From NCBI GenBank assembly GCA_020027805.1, contig JAHKKQ010000120.1, positions 1 to 6,579 on the forward strand: a stretch of 6,579 nt of DNA. Direction: 5' to 3'. Positions within the stretch are counted from its first letter, which is position 1, and the number at the start of each line of letters is the position of its first letter. Shown piece by piece: positions 1 through 5,517 of the stretch. The notes beneath the pieces were generated by a model. The model did no database searches, had not been told where the DNA came from, and was given only the letters and a program-made list of their open reading frames with translations. Source of the stretch: Candidatus Dadabacteria bacterium. Lineage in GTDB: Bacteria; Desulfobacterota_D; UBA1144; Nemesobacterales; UBA2774. Position numbers and translations under genes: made by a program.

Positions 1-1
1 A

Positions 2-184
2 TTCAAGAACACGAACCCCGGCGACGGCAAGACGTTTACGTGGAAGGACTCCCCGGTGCTGGAGAAGGGGGAATCCGGCTGGCTTATAAGCGACATCAAT
101 TATAAAGGGGACTGGGACTTCGCCGTCAAGGGCAATATGACCGGGATGCTCAAGAACGTCATCAGCGAAGCGCAGGGGGACTGA
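2..184 (+). CDS. C-terminal fragment of a DUF3828/NTF2-like protein
   Basis: The first 60 complete codons of this frame are open and end at TGA 182-184; the start lies left of the window. The visible end contains GWLISDINYKGDWDF followed by an amphipathic tail (GNMTGMLKNVISEAQGD). A Trp, an I-x-D-I/V strand, then Y-x-G-x-W-x-F and a closing helix resembles how small exported DUF3828/NTF2-like proteins end. That family is known only as small cone-shaped domain proteins, often exported, without a settled function. Reading frame and stop are seen directly; the family is recalled from pattern and could be wrong, because only the tail is present. The next gene starts 78 bases downstream on the same strand. 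Confidence 0.6.
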   Translation, partial: FKNTNPGDGKTFTWKDSPVLEKGESGWLISDINYKGDWDFAVKGNMTGMLKNVISEAQGD

Positions 185-221
185 TAATCCGGGCGCGCTT
201 CCTGGTCGGGCATACCCCGCT

Positions 222-234
222 CCGGAAATTCCGG
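222..234. promoter_or_regulatory. perfect 13-bp palindrome ahead of the MBL-fold gene
   Basis: CCGGAA-A-TTCCGG is a perfect inverted repeat with a one-base centre in the short gap between two rightward genes. It ends 28 bases before the GTG start of the downstream gene. No T-run follows, so it is not an intrinsic terminator. It could be a dimeric regulator site or chance in GC-rich DNA. Confidence 0.2.
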
Positions 235-251
235 GCACATGTGGGCACATT

Positions 252-258
252 AAGGAGG
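252..258 (+). promoter_or_regulatory. ribosome binding site supporting a GTG start
   Basis: AAGGAGG, followed by two more G residues, lies four bases before GTG 263. This near-perfect Shine-Dalgarno sequence fixes the GTG as the start of the MBL-fold protein; the first in-frame ATG is far inside the gene. Confidence 0.75.
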
Positions 259-262
259 GGCA

Positions 263-871
263 GTGAAGGAAATCCTGCCGGGCGTATTCCACTGGACGAC
301 GTACCACGAAGGGATAGGTCAGGACGTCCATTCCTATTACGTTTCCGCAGCGGACCCCGCCTGCCTAATCGATCCGAGGGTCCCGGCCGAAGGCATCGAC
401 TGGTTCAAGAGGCACAAGCCCCCTGAGAATATCTACCTCACGAACCGTCTCCATTACCGCCACAGTAAAAGGTTCGCGATTTATTACGGCGCCGAGGTCT
501 GGTGTCATAAGGAGGGCCTGCATGCGTTCGGGAGGGATAAAAAGGTGACGGGGTTCGGGCACGGGGACGGGCTTCCGGGAGGCGTGCTCGCGCTCAGGGT
601 AGGGGTGCTGTGTCCCGAGGAGACCGCGTTCCATATCCCGCTCGGCAAGGGGGTACTTTCTATCGGTGACGCGATAATAAGAGAGGACGGCGAGCTCGGG
701 TTCGTCCCGGATTATCTGATGGGGGACGACCCCGAAGGGGTGAAGCGGGGTCTGAAGAAGGTATTCACGTCCCATCTGAAGCGGGATTTCGACGCCATGC
801 TCTTCGCCCACGGCGAGCCGGTTGTCGGGGGCGCGAAGAAAGAGCTCCGCCGCTTCCTGAAAGGGCTCTAG
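263..871 (+). CDS. MBL-fold metallo-hydrolase-like protein with degenerate metal motif
   Basis: A 202-residue cytoplasmic protein with no signal peptide, starting at GTG behind AAGGAGG. The layout fits the metallo-beta-lactamase fold: an N-terminal sandwich half (PGVFHWTTYHEGIGQDVHSYYV), a metal-loop region at 60-68 (TNRLHYRHS), H124 in CPEETAFHI, D136 in SIGDAI, and H183 in FAHGEP. The last three sit where MBL-fold enzymes place later metal ligands. The usual HxHxDH appears as RLHYRH (62-67), so the first His and the Asp are Arg while H64 and H67 remain. I recall uncharacterised bacterial relatives with the same NRxHYRHS pattern, so this looks like a subfamily trait rather than damage. Substrate is unknown; one metal or a non-hydrolytic role is possible. 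It lies upstream of two rightward genes with modest gaps and may share their transcript. Confidence 0.85.
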   Translation: MKEILPGVFHWTTYHEGIGQDVHSYYVSAADPACLIDPRVPAEGIDWFKRHKPPENIYLTNRLHYRHSKRFAIYYGAEVWCHKEGLHAFGRDKKVTGFGHGDGLPGGVLALRVGVLCPEETAFHIPLGKGVLSIGDAIIREDGELGFVPDYLMGDDPEGVKRGLKKVFTSHLKRDFDAMLFAHGEPVVGGAKKELRRFLKGL

Positions 872-931
872 TTACAGGCTGTACAAGGACGGGGCTCTTT
901 GTGTATTATGTTTGAATCGGGAGTCGATCCC

Positions 932-937
932 AGGGAG
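932..937 (+). promoter_or_regulatory. ribosome binding site deciding the DUF3574 start
   Basis: AGGGAG lies nine bases before TTG 947. Starting there gives a compact lipoprotein signal peptide. The in-frame ATG 908 has no Shine-Dalgarno at a suitable distance and would add 13 unlikely residues ahead of the signal. TTG 899 has a weak AAGG ten bases upstream. Confidence 0.45.
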
Positions 938-946
938 AGCGCGGTC

Positions 947-1387
947 TTGATATACGGTCTTCGAAACCAGGTTGTTCTATCGCTCATCCTATTATCCGCC
1001 TTGAGCGTGGCGTGCGTCCACGAGCAAAAAGGCCGGGACAGCGGGCCCGCTGCGCTCCACGGGGACCCGTACGTGCAGACCACGCTCGTATTCGGACTTT
1101 CCAGGCCCGGAGGCGCGGTCACGGAGGCCGAGTGGCAGTACTTCGTCGATTCCTACGTCACGCCCAGGTACAGGCAGGGCCTCACGATTATCGATACGGA
1201 CGGGCAGTGGATGATGCAGACGGGAGAGGTCATAAAGGAGGACTCGATGATCATCATTCTCCTCTACGACGCGAAGTCGCAGGAGGAGAACGGCAAGAAC
1301 ATAGAATTTATTATAGGTACGTATAAAAAGCTCTTTCAGCAGGAAGCCGTGCTGCGCATAGACACCGCGGCGGGGGTTTCGTTTTAA
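947..1387 (+). CDS. DUF3574 domain putative lipoprotein
   Basis: A 146-residue protein when started at TTG 947. Residues 1-23 (MIYGLRNQVVLSLILLSALSVAC) form a short charged start, a hydrophobic core and a cysteine fitting a loose lipobox (SVAC; Ser rather than Leu at -3). The mature part begins VHEQKGRDSG. The core, about residues 45-110, has the DUF3574 signature: TTLVFGLSRPGG, then EAEW, VTPRY, GLTIIDTDGQW and a beta strand MIIILLY. DUF3574 is a small exported domain of unknown function in Gram-negative bacteria. It probably sits at the inner or outer membrane facing the periplasm. The alternative starts at 899 (TTG) and 908 (ATG) share the frame; the stop is TAA 1385-1387. Family assignment is firm from motif order; function is unknown. 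Confidence 0.82.
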   Translation: MIYGLRNQVVLSLILLSALSVACVHEQKGRDSGPAALHGDPYVQTTLVFGLSRPGGAVTEAEWQYFVDSYVTPRYRQGLTIIDTDGQWMMQTGEVIKEDSMIIILLYDAKSQEENGKNIEFIIGTYKKLFQQEAVLRIDTAAGVSF

Positions 1388-1449
1388 TAACGGTTGTCTT
1401 TCAGGCGGCGGGGCGGTCATAAAATAAAAATATCAGGGAGGGTCTTCAC

Positions 1450-1767
1450 ATGTTCATAGCAAGGTGGCAGATCGAGGCGAAGTTCGGCTACAAGCAGGCG
1501 GCTTTAAACTCCATGCAGAAGTGGCTCGAGGAAGTGGGCTCGCAGGTCGGGTGGAAGCCCGATAAGGTGAGGATTCTTACCGGCTCCATAGGCGCCAACG
1601 AATCCACTATCGAGACAGAGGTAAAGATAAAGGATCTCCGGGAGCTCGACGAGGCGTGGGCAAAGCTAGCGAAGCTCAAGCAGCACAAGAAGTGGGGAAA
1701 GGAGTTCGAGAAGTACGTAGTCTCGGGCACCGCGCGCTGGCAGATATTCAGGATAGTCAGCGATTGA
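1450..1767 (+). CDS. small conserved protein, probable dimeric alpha/beta barrel
   Basis: A 105-residue soluble protein with no signal peptide. The ATG is preceded at about eight bases by GGGAGG. The order is beta strand (MFIARWQIEA), helix (KQAALNSMQKWLEEVGSQVGW), strand (KVRILTGSIGA), strand (STIETEVKIKD), helix with LDEAWAKLAKLKQHKKWGKEFEKY, and a final strand (RWQIFRIV). This beta-alpha-beta-beta-alpha-beta pattern, with Trp-rich edge strands, is typical of ferredoxin-like dimeric alpha/beta-barrel proteins such as NIPSNAP or antibiotic-biosynthesis-monooxygenase-like folds. I recall close uncharacterised relatives with the same RILTGSIGA and SGT.RW.IFR stretches. No catalytic residue is obvious. 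It is the last of the rightward group before an AT-rich promoter region. The fold is inferred; the reaction, if any, is unknown. Confidence 0.85.
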   Translation: MFIARWQIEAKFGYKQAALNSMQKWLEEVGSQVGWKPDKVRILTGSIGANESTIETEVKIKDLRELDEAWAKLAKLKQHKKWGKEFEKYVVSGTARWQIFRIVSD

Positions 1768-1844
1768 ACATTTTCCGGACGCAGGGCGGCGGGCACTGAC
1801 GGCAAGACCCCAATCACCTTATTCCATCCCCTTTTTTCGGCCTA

Positions 1845-1874
1845 TTGACATCCATTTATATTTTGTGGTTAATT
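1845..1874 (+). promoter_or_regulatory. candidate distal promoter for the LCAT-like hydrolase
   Basis: A perfect TTGACA (1845-1850) is followed at 17-18 bases by GTTAAT/TTAATT (1868-1874), a fair -10 element in a clearly AT-rich stretch. A start near 1881 would give a leader of about 60 bases before ATG 1944. The -35 is excellent and the -10 moderate. Confidence 0.35.
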
Positions 1875-1895
1875 AATTACATTATAACGCTGCGA

Positions 1896-1923
1896 TTGAA
1901 CTGCCCTAAACGTATTATATAAT
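1896..1923 (+). promoter_or_regulatory. candidate proximal promoter with perfect TATAAT
   Basis: TTGAAC (1896-1901), a 16-base spacer and TATAAT (1918-1923) form a good sigma70-type promoter. Transcription would start near 1930, exactly at the AAGGAGG ribosome binding site (1930-1936), giving an unusually short leader of about 14 bases. It may work with, or instead of, the TTGACA promoter 51 bases upstream. Confidence 0.35.
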
Positions 1924-1943
1924 CTCGGCAAGGAGGATTATAT

Positions 1944-3263
1944 ATGCCTTTACCGTATCCCGTCATAGTAGTCCCCGGCATTACCGCGACGTATTTAAGA
2001 GACGATTATCAGCTGCCGCCCGAATACGTATGGACGGTCATGACCAAGAAATTCGAGCGTCTGGCGCTCCACCCGAACGACCTCCGCTACGAAGCCCAGG
2101 AGCCCGCGCGTCTCAGGTCGGACCAGCTCTACGAAATCGCGTATAAGGAATTGATCGAAGAGCTCCGCTATAACCTGAGCTCGCGGGAGGACGAGCCCGT
2201 GCCCGTCTATCCCTTCGGTTACGACTGGCGGATGAGGCTCGAGGACATACAGGCCGAGCTCGACTCGTTCATCGGGGAGGTGATCGACCGCACGAAGCTC
2301 CTCAGGCACTACTTCAAAGCGGGCTATCACGACGACCCGAAGGTGAACCTCGTGGGCCATTCGATGGGGGGGCTGATCATAACGGGCTACCTTAAAAGCA
2401 AAGGCGCGAAGCCGCCCGTGCACAAGGTCGCGACCCTCGCCACCCCGTACCAGGGCTCCTTCGAAGCGGTCATAAAGGTGACCACAGGCACGGCTAACCT
2501 CGGCACATCCCCTCCGAGCTCCCGTGAAAGGGAATCCGCGCGCGTCACGCCCGCGCTCTATTATCTCGTGCCGAGCTTCAGGAACGGCCTCGATATCCAG
2601 CCGGGTGCGGGTATACCGGACTCATTATTCGATGTGGGCGCGTGGCAGCAGAGCATCGTGCTGTCTATAAAGGAATGGATACGCCTGAAGGGTCTTCCAT
2701 TGGGAAACCCGGCGGAGCTCGCGGAAGAGATATTCGCGAATATGCTGAAATTCGGTAAAAGCCACCGGACTACTATCAACACGTTTAACCTTGCTGACGC
2801 CGGCATGAGTCCCGACAGGTGGCTCGCCGTAGTCGGGGTGGATTCTACTACCAGAGTTAGATTGAAGATCGTGAAGAACGGCCGGTTCCCGGAATTCGAT
2901 TTCAAGACTTCGGACAGGGACAACAAGTGGTTCCCCGCAAGAATCACCGACCCGCAGTGCAGGCTGACGGGCGACGGGACGGTGCCGTTCGAGGGCGCGG
3001 TGCCGAAGTTCCTCACCCCTGAGAACCTAGTCTGCGTGACCCCGGACGACTACGGGTACTGGGAGATAGGGGACAAGGTGCTGACCGAGGTCGGGGGTTT
3101 CCACGGCATCATGCCCAAGATGAACATGCTCCACAGGCTTCTGGTAAGGTTCTTCACGGACGCGCCCGACAGGCGCGACAACACCTGGGGCCGCCGCGCC
3201 CCCGGCGTAGTCGAAGGGGCATGGAGGCCTCCCCTCGCGCTCAAGGACAAGACCCTCAAGTAA
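1944..3263 (+). CDS. LCAT-like alpha/beta-hydrolase (lipase/acyltransferase family)
   Basis: A 439-residue protein with ATG seven bases after AAGGAGG. The start PLPYPVIVVPGITATYL is the first core strand and oxyanion region of lecithin:cholesterol acyltransferase-like alpha/beta hydrolases. PVYPFGYDWR (87-96) is another family hallmark. The nucleophile elbow is GHSMGG with Ser140; the likely acid is Asp344 in GDGTVPFEG, and the likely base is His387 in GGFHGIM. A cap region lies between about 185 and 300. Relatives cleave or transfer acyl groups on lipids or other esters. There is no signal peptide, so it is probably cytoplasmic, unlike secreted LCAT and most bacterial lipases. It has its own upstream promoter region and converges with the following leftward gene across 66 bases. 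The triad residues other than Ser140 are inferred from motif position; substrate is unknown. Confidence 0.88.
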   Translation: MPLPYPVIVVPGITATYLRDDYQLPPEYVWTVMTKKFERLALHPNDLRYEAQEPARLRSDQLYEIAYKELIEELRYNLSSREDEPVPVYPFGYDWRMRLEDIQAELDSFIGEVIDRTKLLRHYFKAGYHDDPKVNLVGHSMGGLIITGYLKSKGAKPPVHKVATLATPYQGSFEAVIKVTTGTANLGTSPPSSRERESARVTPALYYLVPSFRNGLDIQPGAGIPDSLFDVGAWQQSIVLSIKEWIRLKGLPLGNPAELAEEIFANMLKFGKSHRTTINTFNLADAGMSPDRWLAVVGVDSTTRVRLKIVKNGRFPEFDFKTSDRDNKWFPARITDPQCRLTGDGTVPFEGAVPKFLTPENLVCVTPDDYGYWEIGDKVLTEVGGFHGIMPKMNMLHRLLVRFFTDAPDRRDNTWGRRAPGVVEGAWRPPLALKDKTLK

Positions 3264-3329
3264 AGGTTATAGGTTTAACTCAGGGCAACCCTTTATCATC
3301 GTGACCGAAAGAAGCGGCTCCGGCGTCCC

Positions 3330-4043
3330 TCAAAATGAAATCAGCTCGGCGAACTCGTCTATCGCGAGGCCTATGCCGTCAACGTAGACCTTGAGATCCA
3401 TAGTGCCGTCTAAAGGGTTGCAGTCCTCTGTGGTAAGCGTATCGCTGAATATCCCCGCGGGCACATCGATTTCCTCCCCGAGCGCGACAACTTCCGCCTG
3501 GTCTTCCGCTATTCCGGGCGCAAACTCCTGTTGGAATATCATGCCTACTTCGGGGTCGGCGGGCATTATAATACCCGGAAGGTTCTCGCCCTCTCCTGCA
3601 CGCCACGAGCCGTCGTGATTGATGACCTCGCCGTCCTCGATATTGTCCACTTCCTCGCCGAAGTAGCAGACCGTCCCGTCCGGGGCCTGGGCGAAAAAGT
3701 TTCTCGAAACCTCGACAAGCTCATCGTCCTCGAATTCCGTCTCCACGAGGACGCGTGTGTTTATCCCCGCAACCATCTCTGTATCTCCCGGCACCGTCAT
3801 TTCCACCCTGATAACTACGCCTTCATCGTCCTCCCCTTCGAGCACGGTTTCGCTGTCGACGACTACAGGGAAGAACCCGTTGTCTATAACGAGCGAGAAC
3901 GGTCCCGCGTCCGGGTCGCATACCTCTATGCCCACATTAGTCGCCGGACACACGCCGCCGTTCCCGCCGCCCCCTCCGCAGCCGCCTATAGCAAAGAAAG
4001 ATAGAGTCAAAATCAGAACCGATAATCCTGTTTTTTTAATCAT
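3330..4043 (-). CDS. acidic conserved lipoprotein of unknown function
   Basis: A 237-residue protein. The start at 4043 is chosen because AAGGAGGT lies six bases upstream and because MIKKTGLSVLILTLSFFAIGGC is a textbook lipoprotein signal with lipobox IGGC (Cys22). The open frame extends further to 4106, but that adds 21 residues ahead of the signal. A flexible glycine-rich tether (GGGGGNGG) follows Cys22. The mature domain is strongly acidic with almost no Lys, and contains NGFFPVVV (55-62), FFAQAPDGTVCYFGEEV (116-132), SWRAGEGENLPGIIMPADP (146-164), QQEF.PG.AED (171-181) and a last strand KVYVDGIGL. I recall uncharacterised exported relatives with the same NPYFPL, WFAQD..GNVWYFGE, SWEAG and PGI.MPA order. 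Four mature cysteines (32, 42, 126, 208) could pair in the periplasm. Membrane anchoring is well supported; role and partners are unknown. Confidence 0.85.
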   Translation of the reverse strand: MIKKTGLSVLILTLSFFAIGGCGGGGGNGGVCPATNVGIEVCDPDAGPFSLVIDNGFFPVVVDSETVLEGEDDEGVVIRVEMTVPGDTEMVAGINTRVLVETEFEDDELVEVSRNFFAQAPDGTVCYFGEEVDNIEDGEVINHDGSWRAGEGENLPGIIMPADPEVGMIFQQEFAPGIAEDQAEVVALGEEIDVPAGIFSDTLTTEDCNPLDGTMDLKVYVDGIGLAIDEFAELISF

Positions 4044-4049
4044 GTCATT

Positions 4050-4057
4050 ACCTCCTT
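4050..4057 (-). promoter_or_regulatory. ribosome binding site deciding the acidic lipoprotein start
   Basis: On the minus strand this reads AAGGAGGT, ending six bases before ATG 4043. It selects the start that places the lipoprotein signal peptide at the very N-terminus. A TATGAT box (minus strand, 4083-4078) lies just upstream and may be a -10 element, but no convincing -35 accompanies it. Confidence 0.75.
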
Positions 4058-4159
4058 CTGATACCGTATTTGCTACTATCATATAGGACGAAGGTTGCGG
4101 GCTCATTTCCGAAACATTACAAGTCGGTAAGGTTTAATCGTGAAAGTAGCATATTTCTG

Positions 4160-4195
4160 TCATTGCGAGCGCAGTGAAACGCAGCGCGGCAATCT
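4160..4195. repeat. dispersed palindromic repeat (CATTGCGAG...GCAATCT type)
   Basis: The segment begins TCATTGCGAGCGCAG and ends GCGGCAATCT. ATTGC (4162-4166) pairs with GCAAT (4189-4193), and the inner GCGC (4169-4172) pairs with GCGC (4184-4187), leaving an 11-base loop. This closely resembles the widespread GTCATTGCGAG...GAAGCAATCTC intergenic repeat seen in many bacterial genomes, including Deltaproteobacteria, Dehalococcoides and Rickettsiales. It is followed at 4211 by TCACCCTGAA, which resembles the opening of another common intergenic repeat (TCACCCTGAAC..GTTTCAGGGT). Identification is by recall; copy number in this genome cannot be seen. Confidence 0.55.
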
Positions 4196-4224
4196 GATCA
4201 TGTATCCTCAGTCACCCTGAATTA

Positions 4225-4249
4225 CGTTTCTGAGCGTGTGCAAGAAACG
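4225..4249. repeat. 7-bp inverted repeat, 11-base loop
   Basis: CGTTTCT (4225-4231) and AGAAACG (4243-4249) form a perfect 7-bp stem. It directly follows TCACCCTGAATTA, so it may be the degenerate remainder of the second dispersed repeat. No T-run follows on either strand, which argues against termination. Confidence 0.35.
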
Positions 4250-4380
4250 GATGCCGTTGGCTGAATCCAATGATGTAACTATTCTCCGCTTATTCGTTTA
4301 TCAAGCCAAAATATTCAGAGTCTAGGATTTTCTTGTCTATACCACAGAGGTAGTCATCTCGGATTAGGCACAGACAGCGT

Positions 4381-4428
4381 AAAAATATTCAGCCCCGCCG
4401 CGGGCATTACGGCTCGGGCGGGACTGAA
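4381..4428 (-). terminator. probable intrinsic terminator of the fibronectin-like gene
   Basis: Read leftward, TTCAGTCCCGCC (4428-4417) pairs with GGCGGGGCTGAA (4399-4388), giving a 12-pair stem with a 17-base loop. The single C/A mismatch seen on the plus strand becomes a U-G wobble in minus-strand RNA, so the stem is complete only in that orientation. It is followed at once by TATTTTTACG. A GC-rich stem followed by a U tract is the classic Rho-independent terminator layout. It lies 137 bases beyond the stop codon of the leftward gene at 4565, leaving a fairly long 3' untranslated region. The loop is long and the U tract interrupted, which lowers certainty. Confidence 0.55.
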
Positions 4429-4478
4429 GGGGGTAATGAGGGATGAGTGGATATTTAATTCCAATCCTTCGGTAATGG

Positions 4479-4533
4479 AGGGACTTCCCCCGCATTCCTC
4501 ATAGCCACGCGGGCTACGCCGGAGGAAGTCCCT
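4479..4533. repeat. nested inverted repeat in the 3' untranslated region
   Basis: AGGGACTTCC (4479-4488) and GGAAGTCCCT (4524-4533) form a perfect 10-bp stem, which could extend by two more pairs past a bulged A at 4523. Inside it, TAGCC (4502-4506) and GGCTA (4512-4516) form a second hairpin with a five-base loop. Neither strand has a T-run after the stem. It lies between the fibronectin-like gene's stop and its likely terminator. It could be an RNA structure stabilising or processing the transcript end, or a miniature palindromic repeat. Confidence 0.5.
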
Positions 4534-4564
4534 GAAATACACCGGAGGTTTGTGCCGGGTGGTG

Positions 4565-5395
4565 TTAATTCGACGTCATGAAAATTCCCTCGGTGATGGT
4601 CTGATTCCCGCTCGCTTCTATCGCCAGCACCTCGACCTTGTACTCGCCGTCGGGCACTATAAACTCCGCGGGTACTGTCAGCTGCGTGACATCGGCTGGA
4701 ACCTTCACGTCGAGTCTCTTTTGAGGGACCACTCCCTCATGATCGACTACGACCTGGTAACCGACGATATCGATATCGTCCGAATTACTGCAATCGCCCA
4801 TCTTCGAACCCGTGTCGACCTTATTCGTGACTGGCTCCCATACGATGACGATTTCGGCGTCCGGATCGAGTGTATCGCCGTCTGACGGGGAAAGGATTAC
4901 GGGCGCGCACGGTATTGTGTGAGTGAAAGCGGCTACGCCCTCGAGCTCCTCACCGTCGATCGTAATAGCGTCGAACTCGTAGTCGCCTGCGGGAAACTTC
5001 TTCAGGAACTCCTTGAGAGGGAGCTCGTCGAAGGGCGGCTCGTTACTCTCTGTGAACAGCTCTGTATTCCCGAGCGCCTTTAAATTTCCGAGGCTCTTTA
5101 CCGAGAAGATCACCCGTCCCTTCGGGTTCTCGATCTCGAGCATTCTCCACGGGTCGGCGTCGAGGTCGAATTGAAGGCCCGCGTCACCGCCGGTAGAGTT
5201 CAGCTCAATGCGCATCTGCGTCTTTTTGAAGGGGAGTGCCGCCCCGTCGTTGTCTCTCCTGTCGCGAGTCTCCTGCGCGTCAGCCGAATAACCGAGCGCG
5301 AGCGCCGCCAGAAGAACTAATACCACGGAAACCGTCCTGCTCCACAATTCGCGTTTACTTCCCGATACCGCCGTTAATACTTTTGTGCTTCTCAT
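4565..5395 (-). CDS. secreted conserved protein with C-terminal fibronectin type III-like domain
   Basis: A 276-residue protein. ATG 5395 follows AGGAGGTG at five bases. The N-terminus carries basic residues, a hydrophobic stretch (TVSVVLVLLAALALGYS, 21-37) and a likely signal-peptidase I site ADA|QE after residue 40. The middle section (about 58-160) has family-like stretches TGGDAGLQFDLDADPW, ENPKGRVIFSV, NTELFTESNEPPFDELPL and FPAGDYEFDA. From about 164 on, APVILSPSDGDTL, VIVWEPV, IVGYQVVVDHE, DVTQLTVPAEFIVPDGEYKVEVLAIEASGNQT follows the strand order of a fibronectin type III-like fold. I recall uncharacterised secreted relatives with the same two-part layout. Cys163 and Cys202 could form a disulphide. 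Such domains usually bind other proteins or surfaces; no catalytic motif is seen. It appears to be its own unit, ending in a terminator near 4388-4428. Confidence 0.85.
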   Translation of the reverse strand: MRSTKVLTAVSGSKRELWSRTVSVVLVLLAALALGYSADAQETRDRRDNDGAALPFKKTQMRIELNSTGGDAGLQFDLDADPWRMLEIENPKGRVIFSVKSLGNLKALGNTELFTESNEPPFDELPLKEFLKKFPAGDYEFDAITIDGEELEGVAAFTHTIPCAPVILSPSDGDTLDPDAEIVIVWEPVTNKVDTGSKMGDCSNSDDIDIVGYQVVVDHEGVVPQKRLDVKVPADVTQLTVPAEFIVPDGEYKVEVLAIEASGNQTITEGIFMTSN

Positions 5396-5517
5396 ACAGC
5401 ACCTCCTGAATTGGATTTTAATAACATCGTATCAGGCTAGGGTTGCCGTAATATTTCCCGCAGATTACGAATTAGAAAGATTGAAGCGGGTGAAACAGGC
5501 ATCGATTGGATGAAAAA

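Larger units (their letters stand above)
4044..4564. other. 521-base gene-free, hairpin-rich interval
   Basis: No credible gene is present between the two leftward genes. The right half (about 4381-4564) looks like the 3' untranslated region of the fibronectin-like gene and contains a terminator-like hairpin. The left half holds a dispersed-repeat copy, a small hairpin and the leader of the acidic lipoprotein gene. An 11-base direct repeat, AAAATATTCAG, occurs at 4308-4318 and 4382-4392; the second copy forms the tail edge of the terminator. From 4250 to 4380 nothing else stands out. Confidence 0.6.

Noticed and set aside
233..250. Direct repeat GGGCACAT, two copies ten bases apart
   Set aside because: Only two short copies in a GC-rich gap; no third copy and no link to a known site.
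365..811. 148-residue minus-strand open frame
   Set aside because: Antisense to the MBL-fold gene, which has a strong ribosome binding site and recognisable motifs; the antisense product has none.
3261..3294. Possible bidirectional terminator between the convergent genes (TAAAGG...CCTTTA and AGGG-CAA-CCCT)
   Set aside because: The stems are only 4-6 bp, the long version has a 22-base loop, and there is no clear T-run on either side.
3531..4004. 157-residue plus-strand open frame
   Set aside because: It lies entirely antisense to the well-supported acidic lipoprotein and has no family-like pattern; a codon-bias shadow.
4044..4106. N-terminal extension of the acidic lipoprotein to an ATG at 4106
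   Set aside because: It would bury the signal peptide 21 residues inside the protein and ignore the strong AAGGAGGT placed for ATG 4043.
4308..4392. AAAATATTCAG direct repeat, considered as an array or target-site duplication
   Set aside because: Only two 11-base copies, with no transposase or terminal inverted repeats bounding them, and no regular spacer series as in CRISPR.
4354..4542. 62-residue minus-strand open frame in the hairpin-rich interval
   Set aside because: It spans both inverted repeats and the probable terminator, has no good ribosome binding site and no recognisable domain; best explained as untranslated sequence.
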